A DNA stretch of 64,000 bases from Bryum argenteum (Eukaryota; Streptophyta; Bryopsida; Bryales; Bryaceae). Positions 45,920 through 57,400 of the stretch are shown here, in pieces (the stretch's first letter is position 1; each line of letters begins with the position of its first letter). The stretch is taken from NCBI GenBank assembly GCA_037043015.1, contig CM073322.1:14767601-14831600 (forward strand). Direction: 5' to 3'. The translations under genes and the position numbers were made by a program. A model generated the notes under the pieces. The model saw nothing but the letters and a program-made list of their open reading frames with translations. It made no database searches and was not told the DNA's origin.

Positions 45920-47846
45920 TACAGAAATTGCTACTTTGATAACTATATTGCATTTTCAATTGGTCGATGCTGCAAGTTTAGATAGCCACCGAAAACTTCA
46001 TCCCCTGTTTCTTACACTGCTCTTGTTACATAAGTTTTTTTTGTGTACAGAATGTCTCTCCAGGGTAACTTCGATCTCAAACGAGGAAACGAGTGTGATC
46101 GCAATTGCTCCCTCTTTTTTCTGGATTGTGCACGATGCAAAACGTCAATGCAGTCAAATCTTGTGCCAAAGATAGGAAGTCCATGAGATTCTCATCAGTG
46201 TCAGCACTGTTTATTGTGCCTACTGCTTCAGACGTTGATAATATTATCTAGCATATGCTGTTTCAGAATACTTGAGGCTTGTTTGATCGGAGAGCTTGCA
46301 TTTGAAGCCATGTGCAACAACGTACACATCAACTTCATCAGCATGCATGTATGTAGTATCTATCCTGGCAGCAAAACAATTAATTTAGTCCCAGCGGTGA
46401 ATGGCGAGTTTGAAACCCTTCTAGCTGAAGCTGGTTGGAAGCAGATAGAATAATTTGCGCTGATACATAGATTGCAAAGCGTTGAGCTCGCCAGACTCTA
46501 GAGCACAACTTTCAAGAATTTGTAGGAACTGGAAATCATCAAGTAATGTGCGAGAATCTCACTGAGGTCATGGTGACTTCGAGAACTATCAGGTGATCGC
46601 TCTGGCTAATTGGGCGTATGACGATTCTTGAAAGAAATCCATTACACGCACGGAATTGAAATTTCGAGGTGGATCATAATAGAGATGAAATAACATCAGG
46701 AATGATTGATGCTTTCCGTTCACATTCATTACATACGCTTCAAGGACATTGTAGAGCATTGTGCTGCAATATAGTTATCCAGGAAGGAACCTAGCTTGAG
46801 TTATCTTTATAGATTTACTTTGTATCATACATTCATACTCTAGTCACTTTGAGGTTAACCTTGAAGACTGCCTTGAAGTATCAAAGTGCAAAGGTCCATT
46901 GAAATCATGCCCCAAAAGTACTACACCAATCAAAACAAATTGCATTCTTTTTGTTGCACAAGTTGACAACTCTCATCAAAGGTTGAGTTTTCCAATATTA
47001 TTACCTTATCAAGAATTCTTTAATCACTTGTAGGAAGAACAAATCTTCCAGAAGTATGACTCATCTTAATATAGAATTTTCTACTTAACTCCAGGGCCTG
47101 AGAAGTGCCAAAAACCTCAAAACTGCCCTCTTTCATTGCAAGGTAGAAATTTTGAAAATTTTGAGTTACTTCTAAGTATGTAACCCTAGGATCTAGTACG
47201 TAACTTGTTTATTTATATGTACCCCAAATTTTAGGTTCAAGTTCCTTAGTCTTAGTGAGATCGTATTGTTTAAAGATGAAAAAATATTTTTTTAAGTAGT
47301 TGCATATACAATAGTTTGGGTAATTTTGGGGCGGAATCAAGGTAGGGTTTTCAAACTTTGACCGTAAATATCTCCAAGAGTGAGGAATCTTGAAGCGAGA
47401 AATGACTTTTCAAAAAGGTATGAGAAAAATCTACAACCTTAACAAAGTTTCAAATTCATTCAAACTAAATTTATAAAACGAGAGGCTGGCACAAGCCAAA
47501 ACGGACAAAAATTTGTCCTCAGTCGACTTTACGGGTAAACGGAGAAGCTCATAGCAAGGAGATGATCAAACATAATTATTAGTGAACGTATTTATCCAAA
47601 CCCAAGCTTCGTGGACATCACTAACCTCAATTTTTTTTGATCACTGGCATCACCACCAAGAGCAACTACCGCATCAAGCAACTGCCGAGACCATTCGGAA
47701 AGATTACACCAACTGCCGAGACTCCAATTATCTGCATGCACCCCATCATGACTCATGAGCTCACTGATCCATCTCTATCATCGGAAAATTCACTGATGAG
47801 TCACTGCAATGGACTTGGCCGTCTGAAAAAAATGTACCCATCATGA
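45920..47846. other. intergenic stretch after the dehydrogenase gene
   Basis: The first few hundred bases should include the dehydrogenase 3' untranslated region. No other gene is supported. Short plus-strand open frames at 46,214-46,453 and 47,637-47,846 look random. Confidence 0.4.
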
Positions 47847-48120
47847 GTGTAATGATTAATTAATGGATTCAAAGGAATAGTTAAAAGATGCACCGGTCGA
47901 TCCGTCACTGCAATGGGACTCGACGGTCTTGAAACATGTGCCCACCCGCCCGCCGGGCAATATGGTCGATAGCCTCCACAACAGGTGGGATTTGACATCC
48001 ACTGAGTATAATGATTAATTAATGGTTTCAAAGGAATAGGAAAAAGATGCACCGGTCGATCCGTCACTGCAATGGGACTCGACGGTCTTGAAACATGTGC
48101 CCACCCGCCCGGGGGTGGTA
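47847..48120 (+). repeat. 159-bp tandem duplication (about 1.7 copies)
   Basis: The word AATGATTAATTAATGG recurs at about 47,851 and 48,010. From there the two copies share ATGCACCGGTCGATCCGTCA and GGGACTCGACGGTCTTGAAA without visible change. The second copy stops near 48,115. Confidence 0.85.
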
Positions 48121-48241
48121 CAGGGGACTTCATATGCGAGCAGCGTCACCATCTTTTGTGATTTGTCACAGCACTAGTTCGGTATGTTAGCAAGCCGTTC
48201 TTGAGAGGATTCCCGAGCAAGCCCAGGGGACGTCGAGCAGC

Positions 48242-48819
48242 GTGTGCATCATCCGATCAGCGCCCATAGTTGCGATGCCCACTGTCCATACAGGCAGCAT
48301 GGATCTCAAACGCAAGCGCGTCTTGCAATCCACAGCTGGGGTTGCAGTACCTACAGAGTTGGAGGATGTGCGTGCTCCGCACATGTTGATTCGTGCAGAG
48401 CGTGTGACTTGTCCCGTTGTATTGGAAGGCATACCCAGGAAACAGCGTACTCCAGCATGTCGAGCAAGGACGGCCAGTTTTACAAAGCTTTCCAAGAGTC
48501 CGTCTAGTGCGGAGCTCGTAGCAGCTGAAGCTCTCTGTGCCTTGCAAGCAGGGCCTCCGTTTTCGGTCGAGGGGCTCATTGCGGCTGACACTCTCATGCG
48601 CATGCGAGCAGGGCCTCCGGTTGTGAACTTGTGATCGATGGATTAAGAGCCGGTGAAAGCACTGAGAGAGTGATTGAATGTGAGGAGTCGAGTGCTGGTG
48701 AGCTACCTGTAAAAAAAGTGAGTCGCGCAGGGCGTGTTCAACGTCCTTCTCTTAAGCTGATGGAGGTGGCTGCGGCCTCCAATTATGCCAAGTATGATGC
48801 TAGTTCGAAGCATAAATAG
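48242..48819 (+). pseudogene. small repetitive ORF of unknown function, split by a frame change
   Basis: A 130-codon frame (48,242-48,634) followed in another frame by 62 codons (48,631-48,819). The product contains similar segments ELVAAEALCALQAGPP and GLIAADTLMRMRAGPP, and the second frame continues the pattern (ELVIDGLRAG), which suggests one gene broken by a shift near 48,620. The C-terminal part is basic (KKVSRAGRVQRPSLKL). I do not recognise a family. It could be a lineage-specific gene or a gene fragment. Confidence 0.4.
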
Positions 48820-49341
48820 TGATTGTAGATTTTGTAATTTACTGGAACATGATCAAATCTACTGTGTACATAGATTTGTGGAATTCATAAAAGACTTCAC
48901 ATTGTAAAGTTTGTGACCAAACTTATGAATCCTACCTAGACAATCTATATTTCTTTTAGTGTGTATAATGGTCAATATATTGAGACTCTGAGCAAGTAGA
49001 TCCTACATTTTATGGTTGAAAGTAAATTTCAATATTTCAATAGGATGTATGCATATGTATAATTATCCTTTAACATTAATTTGAAAAGCAAAATAGTCTC
49101 TCACGTATTTACAGTTAATGAAATGTTCAAATGGGTTCTCTAATCCTAATCCAGTTAGAATATGTGCAACCCTTTACTATCACGTGATGAATTCAGATGG
49201 TTACATAAAATTTTCATGACTATGTACACCACAAGCGTAGCATGAAAGAAATGAAAATTATAGAAGACTTGAAATTGATGATGTAAGTATTAATTTATTA
49301 ACAATGTCACTCTTGAATGAGCTTATTTGGAATTGTTAGGT
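48820..49341. other. intergenic stretch
   Basis: AT-rich, no supported gene. Confidence 0.4.
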
Positions 49342-49496
49342 CCATGGTTGTCATATCAGACAAATTTCTATTCATTTCATGTCCTACAGGACGAGTTACT
49401 ATTCATTACATGTACTTGAAAGGTACAGTTGATAAATGGTAACTCGTCCTATAGGACATGAAATGAATAGTAATTTGTCCAATATGACAACCATGG
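49342..49496. mobile_element. 155-bp foldback MITE with long inverted arms
   Basis: The ends are CCATGGTTGTCATAT and ATATGACAACCATGG. The arms pair over about 60 bases with few mismatches around a roughly 35-base loop. Flanks carry a 6-base direct repeat TTAGGT (49,336-49,341 and 49,497-49,502), a likely target-site duplication. No coding content. RNA from it would form a near-perfect hairpin. Confidence 0.8.
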
Positions 49497-50018
49497 TTAG
49501 GTCAGTGATATTAGCCTCCATGGGCTAAATTCCTTTCAGCGAAGCTAACATTCATAGAAGATTAGGGTTTTAGAGCTCTGGAATTTCCGGTCACGAAGTC
49601 ACCATATTCCTCATTCGATGTATCACTACATCACTCCGTCGGAACTGAAACGATTAATGTCTGAACATCAACATGATAGAATCATACGAAGTAAAAAATT
49701 CTTCTGATACCGAGAGCAGTTAAAACTGTCTGGATCGACATCCACTTAGTGAATAATAAACCCCAGCCAGAATGGAGACATCTCGTAATCCAGACGTTGG
49801 TGGGAGAACAGCAAAATTGGAATCAAGCGATCTGGTATTCATATTTCGAGTGACATATCGTAAAGTCGTCTTCAAGATCAGTGAGGACTCGCTTATTTTA
49901 CGGTAGAGAAGTCCATCAGTCGTTACATGCAGGGAGATTTGAGAAATACTTTTGAAAAACTACCAAGTCTGTGTACTTGTTACATTACGTGACGAATTAT
50001 TATCCAGTGAGAGTGTAA
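49497..50018. other. intergenic stretch
   Basis: No supported gene. Confidence 0.4.
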
Positions 50019-50690
50019 GGGCGTCCTCAGTACTGTAGTGCTTCGCCAAAGAGGGCCAGGAACGGGCCTTACAGGGAGGAGGCTAAAATAGCGGGAAGGA
50101 GGGCCAATGAAACCCCGGCTAACCCCGGCTAACACGCCGCTCACTAAGTTCAATCCGTGTTCGAACTGTCAGGCCCTGTAATAGCATTCCTTCCGCGACC
50201 TTCGCCAGCGAAAGAAAGACAGTTTTCTCCTTATCACCCGCGTCTTTTCCTTTCCGCGCGCGTCTTTCCCTGCCCGATACGCGACCCACCCTCTATCGCT
50301 CTACAGCGTTATCGCTACCCGATACCGCACATCTCGCGTCTATCCCCATCGGCCATGTGGGGCCCACTACCCGATAACATCCTAATCTACCCGATACACT
50401 CTCTCCTCCCGCACACTCACCCGCCTATCCCTCTCTGCCCGATACGCCCCACTTTCAGCCAGATCCAATCTTTTCGGCACTGTGGGGCCCAGTACCCGAT
50501 ATCATCCTACCCTACCCGATACACCCCATCCTCTCGCGCACACACCCGCCGTTCACTCCATGTCCGATACGCCCAACTTTCATCCATATTCACTGTTATC
50601 GCATACATAGGATTCTCGTTGCATCCCATACTTGGAATTCAACGCCGCAGTTGGTTGTTTTTGCGCCGTTTGCCGCCACCGAGCTTATCG

Positions 50691-53600
50691 ATGGAGTACC
50701 TTGACCTAAATCTTCCACCAGAAGTGCCCGCTAGTTTGGGATTAGCTGAGGATGTTTTTGTGTTTGCTGCGGGGAATGCAACAGGAACACAGTCGGGAAG
50801 GCGGCAGGGTCGTCGGAAGGTGGAGGGTGTGCGCGAGGAGGGCATTCCAGATCTGGAAGCTGCTTCGAGAGAGGGACCGCACTCACAGTACTTGAAGAAG
50901 CACGGACAGAAGTTGTTCAAAATTCGCGACGCCTTGTAGATTCCACCTCCCGGGCCTTTTACGTGGAAAGATCTCCACTGGAATGTGGAGGCCGAGGGAA
51001 TTTCGAATCCTGTTCCACGCGAGTTTGCATCTGTCGTTAGAAATGTCAAATTCAAGAAAAAGCAGTCTAAGCTCATAGCCTACATTCCTTGGGAGCGCCT
51101 ACTGGATTTTGTCAAGGGTGAAGAATCGCTTAGGAAGGACGTAGAAACAACATTTGTACGTGACAAGTTTGACCCCACAAACGTGGGTGAGAAGACAAAA
51201 CTTCGCTGGAACTGCCACATCGAATACCATAGGTAAGATAGGTACTACGGAATTCAACTACGTCTGAGAGGGGTAGTATCTGTGGCTCTGCCGGATCTAC
51301 TGCTATGCGCGTCTTTAAATTATTAATCCGTTATCGGGTATCTGATATCGTATAGCTATTATCGCTCATGTTTGTTCAACATAGATGGCGTTGTCAGTAC
51401 GGACCTCAAGACAGGAGGGACAATGTTGCTCCTATCACCGAAGAAATGGCTCCTCGGTCACGGGGATATAACCGCAAAGGAAAACAGATATATTCTGGGC
51501 GTGGTCAGAGAGGTCCTCGTGCCACAGCAGCGAAAGAGGGAGGCTCTATGAAGGTGGGGTGCCAATGTAGGTTTTTTGTAAAAAGGTATTACTTCTTACC
51601 TTCAATTGCAGAGATATCGTACTATGTGAAAGACCACGTTGATACGGACGGTGTTATCGTTCACGATAAGCTCAATGCGCATATCGGGAGGCTTCGATTC
51701 CGCAAATACGTATCGGATGAAGTTCGAGACTGGGTACTACGCCAGTTTGATGAGGCCGTTCCTATGGAATCAATCAAACAGAAGCATCAGAGATTGGTTC
51801 TGAAAGCGCGCGATCAAGGCACACTTACGGCATCACGCGATTGCTTTCTCAGCATGGAAGATATCCGGAACATATGCGGAGTTCGTTCTCAAGAATTGTA
51901 AAAGAAGCATGAGAATGATGCGGAGAGCGTTCGCATGTGGGTGAGAGAGAACCGTGACATGGTCTTCTACTACCAAGATCCTGGCACAAAGATAGAAGGG
52001 GTCATGAATTCTGAGAACGTACCTTTCGTGATAGGGATCCAAACGCCATTTCAATTGAAGATGATGCTGGAGTATGGGCATCATAGCATCATCGCCATCG
52101 ACGGTACTTTTGCTACAAACAACAAAAAGGTTAGATTCATGCATCCCCTGAAAAGCGAAACTTCAAGCTCCCCGTAACACTAATACTAATGTCGTGTCAT
52201 GCCGTATCCACTCCCGCGTACAGTATCCGCTCTTTACAATGATGGTGTTCGACGAGTGGCGAAACGGAGTCCCCGTGGCATTTGTAATCACTGCAAAATC
52301 AAAACAAAGTGACTTGGCTCCATGGATGCATGCTCTCAATCAGAAGTTGCGACTGAATAATCCAGAGTGGAGACCCACAGCATTCGTATTAGATGACGCC
52401 AACAATGAGATAAACTCCCTCCGGTAAGCATCAAATACTACCCTATACTGAGGAGGAGCCAATAGGTAGGGATAGCCATGTGTCATGTATCGGCTACTAC
52501 GCGATACTAAAGTATCGGTGATTAGCATGTACTTTATCGTGTAACCGATATCGTTTATCGTCTATCGCCTAGGGATATCGTATACATGTCACGCGACGAT
52601 CTTTGACGATGTGTGATGTGTACGTACCTCAGGGAAGTGTGGCCGAATTCTTCGTTGTTTCTTTGCTTATGGCATGTCCGTCGAACGTGGCAGAAGAACG
52701 CCTGCGCTAAACTGAAACACATGGAGACGAGAGCTGTTGTTTTACGAACTTTAGGGGACCTCATGTACATGTCCGAGACCCCAAGCGATATCGAGGTACC
52801 CTCCCAAAGGGGGCCATTGTCCAAGATTTGGACACTAGTGGAGTGGGTACAACACGTGTACAACGAAGCAAAGGCCCGGCTTCCAGCAGCAGAAGCGTAT
52901 TGGAGGTATTTTGATGGCGAATGGATTCCTAAAATCAAAATGTGGGTAGTTGGGGATAGGAAAATACCCCATGTTGGGCAGGAAACCACAGCCGCGATAG
53001 AGTCTTTTCATTCTAATATGAAGGCCGTCCTACGGCAATCTAAGAAGAAGCTTATAGGTCGCAGAATAGACTGGCTTATCTACGAGCTCACAGGAAACGT
53101 CATCGAGAAATATGACTATTCGCATTGGAGCAAGCAGAACGGGTTCGTGAAGAACAAGAAGCTTAGAGAAGTGATGGTGAGTTCTATCATCCAAGCCAAA
53201 AGCATTCCCGATAGGAATGTAGTTCTCCCAGAATATCCAGGAGGGCCTGCCTTAGTCAGATCATCAAAACGAGGTCATATCGCCTACGCTGTGCACAATC
53301 CTTGCACTGAGTGGGCAGTATGCGAGTGTGTTTACTCTCAGAAAAGCAACATCTGCAAGCATCAAGTCAAAGTTCTGTCTTTAGTAAGACCTGACCTAGC
53401 CGAGGGCACGATAGCGAGGTTTCTGGGTAGTTTACAAGGTAAAACTCAAGGTGGAATGGAGAACCTGCTGAAACATAATCTACTACATCAGGATAGGCAA
53501 GAGAGACCTGTCTTTGACATAACTGATGTTACACACGATAATCTGCCAACACCAGAAGAAGACATTGAAGGAGATGTACCTATCGGAAATGCTCCATCTC

Positions 53601-53917
53601 GCGTTGACTTGGGAGAGGTGTGGGAAGACGATTTTGACCGTATGCATTAAATGATCATGAAACTTCTGGAGAAAGCATATCGGGAACCACTTCTGGCTAG
53701 ACATGTTGATGCTGGTCTCCGGAGTTTGGATGCAACCGTATCAAGGTTGGAGGCCGAAATGGATGCAGGAATGCTCCATCCTCTCCAGGGGATTGCTGCT
53801 CCGTTGCCTGCTAACCGCGACGGGTTAGGAATGAGATCGCGGAGACTCACCGATTTCTTAGAATCTAGAGGTTATCGGGTGAGATCCCATCCTCACCCTG
53901 AGAACTTAACACAATGA
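50691..53917 (+). pseudogene. MULE transposase (MURA-like) with SWIM zinc finger, in-frame stops
   Basis: Four exons fit: 50,691-51,232, 51,385-52,129, 52,224-52,423 and 52,633-53,917, all with GT-AG joins in matching phase. The N-terminus has a FAR1/DNA-binding-like part with CxC and basic residues (exon 2 start). The MULE DDE catalytic residues are visible: D in AIDGTF (52,100), D in VLDDAN (52,392 or 52,395) and E in AIESFHSNM (53,000). A SWIM finger (CEC then CKH) is at about 53,318-53,360. The frame is broken by TAG at 50,937, TAA at 51,899 and TAA at 53,648, each followed by clear same-frame coding sequence for at least the first two. The start MEYLDLNLPPEV at 50,691 follows a long pyrimidine-rich leader. 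No frameshift is needed anywhere. Confidence 0.85.
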
Positions 53918-53999
53918 GCAGAAAATTTAACTTCTTTGCTCCATTATCGGCATCAACATCGATCAAATCCTATCCTCTTAGACTGTCGTCAATATAGTC

Positions 54000-54424
54000 T
54001 TGCGTATGAGTCACTACCATTCGTCTAAGAATTATCGTCCATACCTTATCGGGTATCGCTCACACCCTTTCGTGTATGAACTATCGTCCAGCCAGCTGGG
54101 ATATTGCCCACATCTCTTCGTGTATAGAAATTGTCCTTACACTATCGGTCATATCCTCTCGTCCATACCATATTGTCCATATCCTCTCGTCCACACTATT
54201 TCGTCCATTTCCTATTGTCTACACTCGCCCATTCAATTTTCTCGTGAAACTCTGGACTCCAAAATTTCTCAAAAAACAAGCACTCTTTATATATTTCTGT
54301 GAATTCTTGTCTTTATACATGTGAGATATACATACAAAGTATTGGCCTCAAAGTTCATACACTGTACAGGTAACCACTCAGCTGTCTAGAAAGCACCTAT
54401 CGGCTATCTGCTATCGGCTATGAC
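54000..54424. other. spacer between the convergent MULE genes
   Basis: Pyrimidine-rich sequence with many repeats of CCTCTCGTCCAT and TATCGG words. Open frames here come from this simple composition. It should contain the 3' ends of both genes. Confidence 0.5.
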
Positions 54425-57400
54425 CTATCCCCTATCGTGCGCCTTCTTGGGCTTCGACTGAGTTTCCTTTCGTACACGGTGATGCGGCTTCAAGTCTCTC
54501 GCTTTAGTTTTCTTCACCTTCGGTTTCAGATAAGGTGCGGACAACGGTTTACTCTCTTCCGCATCTTTAGCTTCATCGGTCGGGCGCTGTACAAGAGTCT
54601 TCTTGATGTCGCGGGTTACTGTATTTGCTATACCCAGCCACGGTTTGGGGAGTTTAATGGATCTCCTTGCCGAGTTAGGATTGAGTATTGCGATATCGCA
54701 GGGCAATTCTTCATCCATCAAGGTTGAGGGCAGAAATGCATTTGGCTCGTAGATGGCAGGTCGCTGGAATCTGTTGCCGGGCCATACCATTTCCCTGTAC
54801 AACACCTGCATAAGCCATAGTCGGGCCTTCCTCCCGCTCAAGTCCTGCCATTTGTATGTCTCCAGGAGCGCTGCATTCAAATGGGTGCTCTTCCCGCGAA
54901 TAATCAGGTATTGCCAAAACGCGAGGCTAGCAACATACCCGCACTCCCACAATTCCCCTTGTTGAGGTACATTGAGCTTAATCACCTTCCGCGATTGCCA
55001 CTGTTTCCAGGTTTCCGATCCAACTGTCACCTTCCTCACTAACGCCCACGCCATGTGCACGATAAACTCGAAGTGACTTGCTCGTGAGTCATTGTGCAGG
55101 TCGAGCGTGTCGATGTGATACGTCGCTTTGTCCTCGACTATGTAAAGGCTCCAATGTCCCTTGTTATTGTAGGGGACAATTAAGGTGTTCTCCCTTCCAT
55201 CGCAAGTCCGCAACGTCCTGAAAATGGCAACGACAACAGTATCCCATGTCGCGTCTTCCTCCCGCAATTGCGACTGGATGAGATTCGATATCCAATTGTG
55301 GGTTAGGTGGTACTGCTCGCGTATGGCGGTGGTCGCCCGATAAACGACGTGTCGCAGCAATAAGTCTATAAACGAGCCGTCCAACTCTCGCTTATCGTCT
55401 ATAACGCACGCCCAGCTGGAGAGCTCAGTAGTTAACCCTACTGCTTTCCTGTTATCAGGTCCAAAAACCATCATCGACCAAGTGATATCTTTGTATTTCC
55501 TACCCTCGGGTCTGCGCACAGTTTTGAAATCAACATGTGCACGATAAGTAAATAGCACATTCAAGATAGTCACTGCAGTTATCCCATATACGATAATCAT
55601 ACCGATAGCATACCGATAGCAGTAGTTATCACCTACCCGATAGCATATCCGTCATTGAATACGGGACAAAGAGAGAACAAACCTTTCTTTCAAAAGCCGC
55701 AATAGAAGTCCCATGTTTTTCTCCACTTCGGGGGCCAAATGCCCGGCTGCCTCAAAGCAAAGACTAGGCTCAATCGCCCAAGACGGCTCTTCCGAAGTAC
55801 GTCGAACAGCATGATTAAAATTCATACAGGCATAAAGAGGCTTCCGACGTCTTCGCACCGGTGATTCCAATTGTGGAATGAGTCCCGGCCAGAATGCTAT
55901 CGTCCTAAACTCTTTGCTGGCAATGCCAGCCTTAATCGCCGCTAACGTCTCTAATCGCCACTGCTCCGATACCGAAGCTTGTTTACAAACAGGAGTATCA
56001 TCCTCTGATTCAGACGGAGAATCAACGATGATGTCCGACCTGTGAATTACATCCGCTCCCGATAGTGGGAAGGCGTGCTCCGGCACTTCTCCAGTTATGT
56101 TGGTGGTGGGAATTGTGATGATGCGTTCGAACCCGCTCTCAGTCAAAGGCATTGTCGCGCATTCCGATAAATCAAAAGCGGAACCTAGACTGCGGGATGC
56201 CCTTGGAGTGCGCAAACCCTCACCGAGGGACAAATCATGCATTACCTGAGTCCACCCAACGGGCGTCGACTCGCCGGAAGAACAAGCGGCAGTAGTAGGG
56301 AGTACAACCTCCGATGCCACCTTCTCCAGTAACTTCTCCACCACGACTTCCTCTACCCTCTCGGGTACCTCGTCCATTACTTTGTTTGCCCTCTCGGACT
56401 CCACATGCATGGGTGTGACTGTATCATCTCCTCTCTCGGCGACCTCCTTTGATTTGCACAATTCCGGCTCTGCCCTCTCGGCCGCCTCATTCATGGGCGC
56501 CACGCCATCGTCTTCTCTCTCGGCGACCTCCTCCACCAAATCGCCTTTCGGGAGCACATCTCCCTCTACCCTCTCGGGTACCGCCTCCACCAAATCGCCT
56601 ATCGGGAGCTCATCTCCCTCTACCCTCTCGGGTAACTCCTCCACCAAATCGCCTGTCGGGAGCACATCTCCCTCTGCCCTCTCGGGTACCTCCTCCACCA
56701 AATCGCCTATCGGGAGCTCATCTCCCTCTGCCCTCTCGGGTACCTCCTCCACCATTCCGTGTGACGAGAGCACATCTCCCTCTTCCCTCTCGGGTAGCCT
56801 CTCCTCGGCTTCCACTCCCGTGTTGGTTGCTTTTGCACCGTTTGCCCTCTCAGTCTCCACGTCTATGGGTGTGACGAGATCATCTCCACTACCAGCGACC
56901 TCCTTCGTGTTGCTCAAATCCTGCTCTGCCCTCTCGGCCGCCTCCTTTATGGGCGTCATGCCATTGTCTTGTCCCTCGGCGACCTGCTCGGTCAGACTCG
57001 CTTCCTCCTCTGCACTATCGACATCCTCTTCCAAGTGCTCTCCATCAACATCATCGCCTTCTCTATCCAAGACCTCGTCCGATGTGGTCACATCCTTCTC
57101 TGAACTCTCGATCTCCTCGTCCATTGCTGTCACGCCCATGTGTTCTCTCTCAGCGCCCCCCTATGTCAGACTCACATCTTGAGCTGCAGTATCTGTAACG
57201 TCCTCCGTCGGTCTGTCCTGTCCCATTGTGCTCGCGGTCACCTCTTCACTGTTGGGCACTATCACACCCACCTCGGGAGTTTCAGATGCAACTTCATTAC
57301 TCCCGTGCACATCGATCAGTGCTTCCGCTCCCTCCACATCCCGCGTTTCCATTGACACTTCTCTGCATTCTTCTGCTACGGGTTTTACTTCCCACCGAAG

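Noticed and set aside
50157-50690. Open frame upstream of the MULE transposase start, Pro/Arg/His rich
   Set aside because: It reflects the pyrimidine-rich leader with CCCGATA repeats; the plausible start is the ATG at 50,691.
56382-57182. 266-codon plus-strand open frame rich in Ser, Thr and Pro
   Set aside because: Antisense of the acidic repeat part of the protease gene; the repeats keep several frames open.
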